The position numbers and the translations under genes are program-made. This document shows, piece after piece, positions 1 through 6,488 of a DNA stretch of 7,983 nucleotides. The notes beneath the pieces are model-generated. The model was not told the origin of the DNA. It saw nothing but the letters and a program-made list of their open reading frames with translations, and ran no database searches. The DNA comes from Comamonas sp. lk (GTDB lineage: Bacteria; Pseudomonadota; Gammaproteobacteria; Burkholderiales; Burkholderiaceae_C). The stretch covers positions 1 through 7,983 of the forward strand of contig CAMDHL010000091.1 in NCBI GenBank assembly GCA_945898105.1, written 5' to 3'. Numbering within the stretch: position 1 is the first letter of the stretch; the number at the start of each line of letters is the position of its first letter.

Positions 1-665
1 TTCCAACGCCAACCGCTTTTTTGGTTCACTTCAAAAAATCCTACGCCTTCGTTATCTCCCCGGTTGAAATCGTCGGTTGCGGGGATGCCCGCCTGTACGG
101 CAGCCTTGGCAAATGCATCCAGCACATCCCAGCGCAGTCGCTGCTTTTCAATCCTCCATTCGCCACCTGCGTTGTGATGGCGTAGCAATGCCCGGTAGGG
201 TGTGCTTGCATCTTGCATAAGTTCGGGGGCAGTGCCGCGTGCGCCGTGCAGTGCGTTGGCACCTTTGTAGTGGTCTTCATGCAGCTTGAAATAGGGCAGG
301 CTGCTGTCCCAGCTCCACTGCGCGTCACCCGTAGTGTCCGCCCAGCGTTCGTAATCGCGCGATTGGCCGCGCATATAAATCATGCCGTTGATGCTGCTGC
401 AGCCGCCCAATGTTTTGCCACGCGGGTAGATCAGGCTGCGGCCGTTGAGTCCAGCTTCAGCCTCAGTTTTGAACATCCAATCAGTACGCGGGTTGCTGAT
501 GCAATAGAGATAACCCACTGGTATATGAATCCAGTGGTAATCGTCGCGAGGTCCTGCTTCGATCAACAACACGCGCTTGGACGCGTCAGCGCTCAGGCGA
601 TTGGCTAGCAGGCACCCGGCCGTGCCTGCGCCGATGATTATGTAGTCAAAAGTGGTGTCGTTCAT
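1..665 (-). CDS. GMC-family FAD oxidoreductase (choline/alcohol dehydrogenase-like), N-terminal part
   Basis: This is the first 221 codons of a glucose-methanol-choline flavoprotein; the rest lies beyond the left edge. The family oxidises alcohols to aldehydes or ketones with bound FAD. Seen directly: an FAD-binding Rossmann start YIIIGAGTAG at residues 8-17 (GxGxxG), LLIEAG at 33-38 (end of beta-2 with the ribose-binding Glu), and the GMC signature PRGKTLGGCSSINGMIYMRG at 81-100. Further conserved stretches are RLRWDVLDAF (176-185) and DFNRGDNEGVG (199-209). The catalytic C-terminal half with the active-site His is not in view, so the substrate cannot be named. The ATG at 663-665 fits because the Rossmann strand begins seven residues later. 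The gene lies 40 nt downstream of the hydratase gene on the same strand, so co-transcription is likely. Residues about 142-167 look like an extra loop compared with relatives I remember. Family call is secure; substrate unknown. Confidence 0.93.
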   Translation of the reverse strand, partial: MNDTTFDYIIIGAGTAGCLLANRLSADASKRVLLIEAGPRDDYHWIHIPVGYLYCISNPRTDWMFKTEAEAGLNGRSLIYPRGKTLGGCSSINGMIYMRGQSRDYERWADTTGDAQWSWDSSLPYFKLHEDHYKGANALHGARGTAPELMQDASTPYRALLRHHNAGGEWRIEKQRLRWDVLDAFAKAAVQAGIPATDDFNRGDNEGVGFFEVNQKSGWRW

Positions 666-705
666 GCGGTGTTCTTGAAAGCTGCGCTAGCCAGCCAAAG
701 CGGGC

Positions 706-1491
706 TTACTTCCCGCTCCATTGGGGTTTGCGCTTTTCCTGAAAGGCCAGTTGGCCTTCGCGTGCGTCTTCCGTTAGGGTAAAGAGCGCAATCTGGCTTT
801 CGGTAAACGCCATAGATTCTTCAAACGCCATGGTCTCCATTTTTTTCATCATGTACAGCCCGCGCCGCACTGCAGCGGGCGACTTGTCCAGCAAGCGCTC
901 AAGCAACCATTGCAGCTTGGCATCCACGTCGCGGTCTATGTAATTGACCAGGCCAAACTCCAGGGCCTGTAGGCTGCTGATGGGCTCACCGGTAATGCAC
1001 ATTTCCACTAACGTGCGGCGCGGAATCAGGTGTTGCAATACGCTCAGCACTTGTGCTGGAAATACGCCTACTTTGACCTCGGGCAAGCCAAAGACGGCAT
1101 GCTCCGCGGCCACCGCCATATCGCACATCGACAAGAGACCCATGCCGCCGGCCATACAGGCGCCGTTAACGCGCGCGATCAAAGGTACATAGCTGGCTTT
1201 GGCTACGCGCAAAAGTTGCGCCAAATGGCCCAGCGGCTCGGAGTAATCGGTGGTGAAGGCCTGGGCGTTTTGCAGATCAGCCCCGGCGCAAAAGGCCTTG
1301 TCGCCCGCGCCGGTGACGACGATGGCGCGCACCGTGCGATCACTTTGCGCCGCGCTGATGGCCGCCGAGATACCGGCCAAAACGCCATGGCTCATGGCAT
1401 TGCGGCGTGCTTCGCGGGTGATGGTCAACCACAGCACTGGGCCGCGCAGTTCAACAGATAAATCGGGGCTGGTCAGGGCACTAGCATCCAT
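706..1491 (-). CDS. Enoyl-CoA hydratase/isomerase (crotonase) family protein
   Basis: A 261-residue soluble crotonase-fold protein, the usual family length. Members hydrate or isomerise enoyl-CoA thioesters in fatty-acid, branched-chain amino-acid or isoprenoid breakdown. Visible signatures: RRNAM (29-33), the CoA/oxyanion segment GAGDKAFCAGADL (61-73), the second oxyanion segment NGACMAGGMGLLSMCD (109-124), and FGLPEVKVGVFP (134-145). By eye, Glu138 in LPE matches the second catalytic Glu of rat mitochondrial crotonase (Glu164), while the first (Glu144) aligns with Gly118. That pattern recalls LiuC/methylglutaconyl-CoA-type and other atypical members rather than classical crotonase, but the substrate is not determined. 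The ATG at 1491 was preferred: the frame stays open to a TTG at 1542, yet those 17 extra residues have no family resemblance and no ribosome site. Upstream of the ATG there is only a weak AGAAAG. It sits between an SDR and a GMC oxidoreductase, suggesting a catabolic set. Confidence 0.92.
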   Translation of the reverse strand: MDASALTSPDLSVELRGPVLWLTITREARRNAMSHGVLAGISAAISAAQSDRTVRAIVVTGAGDKAFCAGADLQNAQAFTTDYSEPLGHLAQLLRVAKASYVPLIARVNGACMAGGMGLLSMCDMAVAAEHAVFGLPEVKVGVFPAQVLSVLQHLIPRRTLVEMCITGEPISSLQALEFGLVNYIDRDVDAKLQWLLERLLDKSPAAVRRGLYMMKKMETMAFEESMAFTESQIALFTLTEDAREGQLAFQEKRKPQWSGK

Positions 1492-1506
1492 ACAAAAAAG
1501 CTTTCT

Positions 1507-1546
1507 GTGAAATACGCTGGAATACGCGGGAATAGGTGGCAATCGG
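1507..1546. repeat. Three to four imperfect 10-bp direct repeats upstream of the hydratase gene
   Basis: On the plus strand the units are gtgaaatacg (1507-1516), ctggaatacg (1517-1526), cgggaatagg (1527-1536) and a weaker tggcaatcgg (1537-1546), with shared core GGAATACG. They are head-to-tail at one helical turn per unit and lie 16-55 bases upstream of the minus-strand hydratase ATG. This could be a row of regulator-binding half-sites or simply a small tandem duplication. The repeat itself is seen in the sequence; any function is inference. Confidence 0.55.
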
Positions 1547-1596
1547 CGGGGCTAGGGGGTCGCGGCGCCACATGCCCCAAGCATACAAGTGTGCGC

Positions 1597-2346
1597 TTAG
1601 CGCCCGCCGCCTACGTCCAGCAGCGCGCCGGTGCAGTAACTCGCTTGCGGGCTGAGCAGCCAAACAATAGCGTGTGCCACTTCTTGCGCGCTCCCCGGTC
1701 GCTGCATAGGCACTTGGGGGGCCAGGCGCTGGGCGCGGTCGGGCTCGCCGCCGCTGGCATGGATGTCCGTATCGATGATGCCCGGGCGCACCGCATTGAC
1801 GCGGATACCCTCGGCCGCCACTTCTTTGGCTAGGCCAATGGTGAAAGTGTCTATCGCGCCCTTGCAGGCGGCATAGTCCACATACTGGCCGGGGCTCCCC
1901 AATTTGGCTGCTGCGCTGGAAAGGTTGACGATGCCGCCACCGGTGCCGCCATGGCGCGTGCTCATGCGCAATACCGCTTCGCGGGCGCATACAAAGCTGC
2001 CCAGCACATGGGTGTTGAGCATGCGCGATAAGCGCGCCACGCTCATGCCGTCGACGCGTGAACTGACATCAACCACGCCGGCGTTATTCACCAAAGCGGC
2101 TAAGGGCCCCCACTTGGCGTCTATGCGCGCAAACATGGCTAAGACCTCGTCTTCGCGGCTGACGTCGGCTTGCAAGGCCATAGCCTGCCCGCCCCCGTCG
2201 CGGATGGTGCGCACCACCTCGTCAGCGGCTAAAGAGTTGGATTGGTAATTGACCGCGACCGCATAGCCCGCCTGTGCTGCCGCCAGCGCGGTAGCGGCGC
2301 CAATCCCGCGCGAACCGCCGGTGACCAAGAGGATCGGGGCGTTCAT
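1597..2346 (-). CDS. SDR-family NAD(P)-dependent oxidoreductase, YgfF-like
   Basis: A 249-residue classical short-chain dehydrogenase/reductase, a single Rossmann domain that reversibly oxidises alcohols or reduces carbonyls. Seen: cofactor motif TGGSRGIG (9-16), ADVS (60-63), NNAG (87-90), likely catalytic Ser144 in NLSSAAA, and Tyr158/Lys162 in YAACK, followed by RVNAVRPG (182-189). The run from Val-Arg-Pro-Gly through HASGGEP, PMQRPG, EVAHAIVWLLS and the TG...D.GGG tail strongly resembles E. coli YgfF, whose substrate is not well defined. Oddity: the position of the structural/catalytic Asn of the SDR tetrad seems to be His113 (NTHVLG instead of TNVxG). The ATG at 2346 was chosen because the Rossmann strand starts at once and AGGG lies just upstream; an in-frame GTG at 2385 would add 13 unconserved residues. 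It is 126 nt downstream of hemB and 105 nt upstream of the hydratase gene. Confidence 0.93.
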   Translation of the reverse strand: MNAPILLVTGGSRGIGAATALAAAQAGYAVAVNYQSNSLAADEVVRTIRDGGGQAMALQADVSREDEVLAMFARIDAKWGPLAALVNNAGVVDVSSRVDGMSVARLSRMLNTHVLGSFVCAREAVLRMSTRHGGTGGGIVNLSSAAAKLGSPGQYVDYAACKGAIDTFTIGLAKEVAAEGIRVNAVRPGIIDTDIHASGGEPDRAQRLAPQVPMQRPGSAQEVAHAIVWLLSPQASYCTGALLDVGGGR

Positions 2347-2472
2347 CTGCCCTGCTGCGCCAGCGCGGAGCATGGCGCTAGGCACAGCTTGCGCCGCAGC
2401 GGCGCCGCGCCACGCTGCACCAGTGCCGTAACGCTTGGTTGAACGAAAACGTGTCGCCGCATCGAGCTCGCG

Positions 2473-3537
<1,065 letters not shown>

Positions 3538-3600
3538 CTACGCCAAAGTAACTGCCCGATGTTGTTGAGCGATAGGCTATGGGCCGTTAACAACAGACAA

Positions 3601-3658
3601 AACAGTTTATTTAATCAAAACAAAAAAGTCGTGACATTTTTTCCAAGAAAGATATACT
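3601..3658 (+). promoter_or_regulatory. Strong sigma70 promoter with UP-like A/T tract, driving the sRNA candidate
   Basis: A -35 box GTGACA at 3631-3636 (five of six to TTGACA) and a -10 box TATACT at 3653-3658 (five of six to TATAAT) are separated by 16 bp. Directly upstream, 3601-3627 is very A/T-rich, resembling an UP element. The predicted transcription start, about 3664-3666, coincides with the first base of the first hairpin at 3666. This is the best promoter match I found in the window. Confidence 0.8.
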
Positions 3659-3664
3659 TTCATC

Positions 3665-3763
3665 TGGGAACTTCGGTTCCCCCCGCTTTTCCTCCCTGAG
3701 CGGGGCCTTGATGTGTGACAGCAAATAGGCTTAACACCCCGGCCGTGTGCTGGGGTTTTTTTT
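3665..3763 (+). ncRNA. Small RNA candidate with anti-Shine-Dalgarno loop (about 100 nt)
   Basis: A promoter-to-terminator unit between hemB and hemJ with no credible protein. Elements in order: hairpin 1, GGGAAC/GTTCCC (3666-3671 with 3676-3681) closed by a TTCG tetraloop; hairpin 2, CCCGCT/AGCGGG (3682-3687 with 3699-3704, a seventh pair possible with 3681/3705) with an 11-nt loop TTTCCTCCCTG holding the anti-Shine-Dalgarno motif CCTCCC; a linker of about 30 nt with little structure; then the terminator hairpin at 3736-3763. An RNA with CCUCCC in a loop could pair with GGGAGG-like ribosome-binding sites or mimic the 16S 3' tail. I recall that Rfam holds a 'Betaproteobacteria toxic small RNA' family, found as RNAs toxic in E. 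coli and linked to anti-SD motifs; this may be a member, but I could not test it. Alternative: a terminated 5' leader (attenuator) of hemJ, which starts 51 nt after the terminator. Confidence 0.75.
3736..3763 (+). terminator. Intrinsic terminator of the sRNA candidate
   Basis: An 8-bp stem, ACCCCGGC (3736-3743) with GCTGGGGT (3749-3756) including one G-T wobble, a CGTGT loop, and an uninterrupted run of eight T at 3756-3763. It is a textbook Rho-independent terminator on the plus strand. There is no plus-strand protein gene in the 250 bases before it, so it must end a non-coding transcript or attenuate transcription into hemJ. Confidence 0.9.
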
Positions 3764-3802
3764 GCCCGTTTTTCGGCGCCGTTTCCCCTGCGGGGCTGCC
3801 GC

Positions 3803-3808
3803 TACACT
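3803..3808 (+). promoter_or_regulatory. Possible hemJ -10 element (leaderless arrangement)
   Basis: TACACT (four of six to TATAAT) ends six bases before the hemJ ATG at 3815, so a transcript from it would start at or within a base or two of the start codon. There is no recognisable Shine-Dalgarno upstream of that ATG. The matching -35 region is poor, so this is only a suggestion. Confidence 0.3.
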
Positions 3809-3814
3809 TTGCTG

Positions 3815-4243
3815 ATGCTCTGGGTCAAAGCCTTCCACATTGTTTTCGTCGCCAGCTGGTTTGCGGGGCTGTTTTATCTGCCGCGCATTTTTGTGAATCT
3901 GGCGATGGTCGAGCCCGGTTCCGAAGCCGAACGCGCGCGTTTGCTACTTATGGCGCGCAAGCTTTTACGCTTTAGTACCGTGCTTGCGGTGCCGGCGTTG
4001 GCTTTGGGCCTAACTTTGTGGCTTTACTACGGCGTGGGCCTGGGGCCCGGCAACGGTTGGATGCATGCCAAGCTCGTCGTTGTCATCCTGACTTTGGGCT
4101 ACCACCACCTGTGCGCCCGTATCCTGCGACAGTTGGAAGTGCAGACCGCACTGCGTAGCCATGTGTGGTTCCGTTGGTTTAACGAAATCCCGGTGCTTTT
4201 CTTGGTGGCAGCGGTATTGCTAGCGGTACTTAAGCCTTTTTGA
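3815..4243 (+). CDS. hemJ: Protoporphyrinogen IX oxidase HemJ (CopD/UPF0093 family)
   Basis: A 142-residue integral membrane protein that oxidises protoporphyrinogen IX to protoporphyrin IX, the penultimate heme step in many Gram-negatives lacking HemG/HemY. It starts MLWVKAFHIVFVASWFAGLF with the family-typical early His8, then YLPRIFVNLA (21-30) with the conserved Arg24. Four hydrophobic segments lie near residues 4-22, 48-70, 80-95 and 118-139. WMHAKLVVV (82-90) and the NEIP near residue 122 also fit the family. The annotated start is the ATG at 3815; TTG at 3809 is an in-frame alternative but adds only two residues. A CopD-type copper protein is the alternative label often given to this family; the short length and motifs favour HemJ. 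It is divergent from hemB and leads a four-gene operon. Confidence 0.92.
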   Translation: MLWVKAFHIVFVASWFAGLFYLPRIFVNLAMVEPGSEAERARLLLMARKLLRFSTVLAVPALALGLTLWLYYGVGLGPGNGWMHAKLVVVILTLGYHHLCARILRQLEVQTALRSHVWFRWFNEIPVLFLVAAVLLAVLKPF

Positions 4244-4255
4244 CCGGACCGCGCC

Positions 4256-5377
4256 ATGCACAAATCAGCTGCCTGGCCCCTCACCTGGATGTACTGCACG
4301 CTGGTGGTTTATGCCAGCTTGTACCCTTTTGCAGACTGGCGCGATCAGGGCATTCCTCCTTGGTCCTTCTTGGCCGCTCCGCTGCCGCGCTACTGGACCG
4401 GCTTCGATGTCGCTATCAATATCGCCGGTTATATGCCTTTGGGCGCATTGCTGGCTTGGCTGGCATTGCGCACCCGGCACCGGGTACCGCCTGGGTGGCT
4501 CGCAGTGGGTTGCGGCTCGCTGCTGTCGCTGGTGCTGGAAACTTTGCAAAGCTATTTGCCGCAGCGCGTAGCCTCTCGGGAGGACTGGTTGCTCAACACC
4601 CTGGGTGCTCTGGCGGGCGCGCTTACCGCTTTGTACCTAGCGCGGCGCGGTGGCCTGGTGCGCTGGGACCGCTGGCAAAACCGATGGCTGGCACCGCGAT
4701 CGCGCAGCGTGCTGGTATTGCTGATCAGTTGGCCGGCGGCGCTGCTGTTTCCCTCGGCAGTGCCCTTTGGTTTGGGGCATGTGTGGGGCGGCTTTCAAGA
4801 CTTGACTGAGGCTGTGCTGGGCCAGGGCGTGCATTGGTTTAACGACACGCCACTGCACAAATTGTTGCCCGCCATTGACGCTGGCCCGCTGGGATCAGCC
4901 GCTACGCTGGCATGCGTTGTTTCCGGTTTGCTCGCGCCTTGTTTGCTGGGCTTTGGCGTCCTGCATAAGCCGAGGCACCGAGCTTGGCTCAGCCTGGCAG
5001 TAGTGGCAGTGGGCGCAAGTGCCAGTGGTCTGTCAGCGGCCCTGAGCTGGGGGCCGACGCATATGTGGTCCTGGCTAGACGGGCCCACCACCGCTGGGCT
5101 GGTACTTGCGCTGCTGCTTGCCACGGCTTTGGCGCGTCTGCGCTGGCGCTGGGCTTGCGTCCTGGTTTTTGTCTTGTTGTGTGGCCATGTGGCCTTGCTA
5201 AACCAGGCGCCGGGTAGCCCATATTTCGCGCAAACCCTGCAGTCCTGGGAGCAGGGCCGCTTCGTGCGTTTCCATGGCCTGGCTGAATGGCTGGGTTGGC
5301 TCTGGCCCTACGCCGCTATTGTGTTGGTACTGGGCCGGATTGGCATCGCTTACCGCGAACCTAAAATCGGCGTATGA
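4256..5377 (+). CDS. VanZ-domain multi-pass membrane protein
   Basis: A 373-residue hydrophobic protein with an N-terminal VanZ domain and a longer C-terminal membrane half. VanZ signatures: YASLYPF (19-25), FDVAINIAGYMPLGALL (50-66) and LETLQSYLPQRVASREDWLLN (94-114), with the conserved Glu95, Gln98, Arg104, Ser107, Asp110 and Asn114. Several further transmembrane segments follow (about 150-170, 214-235, 245-262, 278-293, 298-315, 345-361). VanZ itself gives low-level teicoplanin resistance in enterococci, but the function of this proteobacterial type is unknown and it should not be called a resistance gene. It starts 12 nt after hemJ and overlaps the ferredoxin gene by 4 nt (ATGA), so it is translated from the same message. 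The ribosome-binding site is weak, as expected for a coupled gene. Confidence 0.9.
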   Translation: MHKSAAWPLTWMYCTLVVYASLYPFADWRDQGIPPWSFLAAPLPRYWTGFDVAINIAGYMPLGALLAWLALRTRHRVPPGWLAVGCGSLLSLVLETLQSYLPQRVASREDWLLNTLGALAGALTALYLARRGGLVRWDRWQNRWLAPRSRSVLVLLISWPAALLFPSAVPFGLGHVWGGFQDLTEAVLGQGVHWFNDTPLHKLLPAIDAGPLGSAATLACVVSGLLAPCLLGFGVLHKPRHRAWLSLAVVAVGASASGLSAALSWGPTHMWSWLDGPTTAGLVLALLLATALARLRWRWACVLVFVLLCGHVALLNQAPGSPYFAQTLQSWEQGRFVRFHGLAEWLGWLWPYAAIVLVLGRIGIAYREPKIGV

Positions 5378-5736
5378 GTTCCACACCACCCGCTGCGCCA
5401 GCCGCAGAAAAAAGCTATTACGAGCGCCATATATTTTTCTGCCTGAACGAACGAAAAAACGGCGAAGAGTGCTGCGCGCAACACCAGGCGCAAGCAGGGT
5501 TTGACCAATGCAAAAAGCGGGTTCGTGATGCGGACCTTAATGGCCCGGGCCAGGTGCGCGTGAACAAAGCCGGTTGCCTGGATCGCTGTGCCGGTGGCCC
5601 GGTGGCGGTGGTGTATCCCGAGGCAGTTTGGTACACCTTCGTGGACAGCGCCGATATTGACGAAATCGTTGACAGCCACCTGTTGGGCGGCAAACCGGTC
5701 GAGCGACTGCGCCTGCCCCCCAGCGTGGGACGCTAG
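5374..5736 (+). CDS. Thioredoxin-like [2Fe-2S] ferredoxin
   Basis: A 120-residue soluble protein of the thioredoxin-fold [2Fe-2S] ferredoxin family (COG3411 type). Six cysteines are visible: Cys23 in FFCLNER, Cys33-Cys34 in GEECC, Cys46 in DQCKKR, and Cys68/Cys72 in KAGCLDRCAGG. The cluster ligands are probably Cys23, one of Cys33/34, Cys68 and Cys72, since CLDRC is the invariant second half of the site. VVYPEAVWYTFVD (79-91) and DIDEIVDSHL (94-103) complete the family pattern. Residues 1-15 are a Pro/Ala-rich low-conservation lead. The start ATG overlaps the VanZ stop (ATGA). It presumably shuttles electrons to an unidentified partner; its place in an operon with HemJ, an oxidase whose physiological electron acceptor is not settled, is suggestive but unproven. 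Confidence 0.95.
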   Translation: MSSTPPAAPAAEKSYYERHIFFCLNERKNGEECCAQHQAQAGFDQCKKRVRDADLNGPGQVRVNKAGCLDRCAGGPVAVVYPEAVWYTFVDSADIDEIVDSHLLGGKPVERLRLPPSVGR

Positions 5737-5742
5737 GCGCCC

Positions 5743-6399
5743 ATGAATCCGCGGTCCCAGCAACTGGCACTTCAGGGGCCGGTTGGCAGCTTGCAAACCC
5801 TGGTGGACATGCCGACCCTTGAGGCCGGACAAACGCCTGTCGGCGTGGCGGTTATTGCCCATCCACATCCACTTTTTGGTGGCACCATGGACAACAAAGT
5901 GGTGCAAACCATGGCGCGGGCTTTTGTGCAGGCGGGCTGGATGGCGGTGCGTTTTAATTTTCGGGGGGTGGGTTCCAGCGAAGGCGTCTATGACGAAGGG
6001 CGTGGCGAGTTGAAAGACCTGCTTGCGGTGGTCGATCATTTTTCTCCCGCAGCAAAGCATCAGGGCGCACTGGCTTTGGCCGGTTTTTCCTTCGGTGCTT
6101 TCGTAACTTCCCATGCGGTGCAGACTTTGCATGCGGTGCGCAACATAGAGCGTCTGGTTTTGGTCGGCACGGCCGCGGGGCGCTTTCAGGTAGCTGCGCT
6201 GCCCCAAGAGCTGCATGCCAAAACCTTGGTGTTGCACGGTGAAGAAGACGACACCGTGCCCCTGTCAGCTGCCTTGGATTGGGCCCGCCCGCAGAACCTG
6301 CCGGTAGTGGTCTTACCCGGAGTAGGGCATTTTTTTCACGGACAATTGCCGCTGTTGCGCGACCTAGTCGCGCGCCATGTGGCATTGCCCTTGGTCTAG
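5743..6399 (+). CDS. Alpha/beta hydrolase (COG2945-type)
   Basis: A 218-residue single-domain alpha/beta hydrolase, probably cytoplasmic as no signal peptide is seen. Signatures: AHPHPLFGGTMDNKVV (39-54), the oxyanion-side loop FNFRGVGSSEG (71-81), nucleophile elbow GFSFG with Ser116, acid Asp169 in HGEEDDTVP, and catalytic His196 in GVGHFFHG. The complete Ser-Asp-His triad implies an active esterase/peptidase-like enzyme; the natural substrate of this conserved family is unknown. It begins 6 nt after the ferredoxin stop and is the last gene of the hemJ operon by spacing. No intrinsic terminator follows. Confidence 0.94.
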   Translation: MNPRSQQLALQGPVGSLQTLVDMPTLEAGQTPVGVAVIAHPHPLFGGTMDNKVVQTMARAFVQAGWMAVRFNFRGVGSSEGVYDEGRGELKDLLAVVDHFSPAAKHQGALALAGFSFGAFVTSHAVQTLHAVRNIERLVLVGTAAGRFQVAALPQELHAKTLVLHGEEDDTVPLSAALDWARPQNLPVVVLPGVGHFFHGQLPLLRDLVARHVALPLV

Positions 6400-6433
6400 T
6401 TACCTGCCAGCTACTTCACACCCTCCGAATTTT

Positions 6434-6439
6434 TATAAA
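6434..6439 (+). promoter_or_regulatory. Possible dacA -10 element
   Basis: TATAAA (five of six to TATAAT) lies within the 89-nt gap between the hydrolase and dacA, about 50 bases before the dacA ATG. The corresponding -35 (CTACTT or TACTTC near 6411-6417) is poor. Readthrough from the upstream operon is equally possible. Confidence 0.3.
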
Positions 6440-6488
6440 GACCGTGCGCGTTTGCCGGCCACTTCCCGCTTCCAAAGGTTTTGAATTC

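Noticed and set aside
1030..1461. 143-codon plus-strand frame opposite the enoyl-CoA hydratase gene
   Set aside because: Antisense shadow of a gene with clear crotonase motifs.
2343..2462. 39-codon minus-strand frame whose TGA overlaps the SDR start (ATGA)
   Set aside because: The overlap looks like coupling, but the translation has no recognisable feature and no good ribosome-binding site; it is more likely intergenic sequence between hemB and the SDR.
3711..3728. Five-codon ORF (MCDSK) inside the sRNA candidate
   Set aside because: Too short to support, and the upstream GCGGGG is base-paired in hairpin 2; could be checked by conservation.
3715..3975. 86-codon plus-strand frame running through the terminator into hemJ
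   Set aside because: It crosses a strong terminator and is out of frame with the recognised HemJ protein.
4240..4809. 189-codon plus-strand frame overlapping the VanZ gene
   Set aside because: The VanZ frame carries the conserved motifs; this one is an out-of-frame shadow.
5350..6237. 295-codon open frame on the minus strand across the ferredoxin and hydrolase genes
   Set aside because: It overlaps two clearly recognisable plus-strand genes, its translation shows no family motif, and it is rich in residues typical of antisense reading of GC-rich genes.
6279..6488. N-terminal extension of dacA back into the hydrolase gene
   Set aside because: It would place 70 non-conserved residues before a clear signal peptide; ATG 6489 has a ribosome-binding site.
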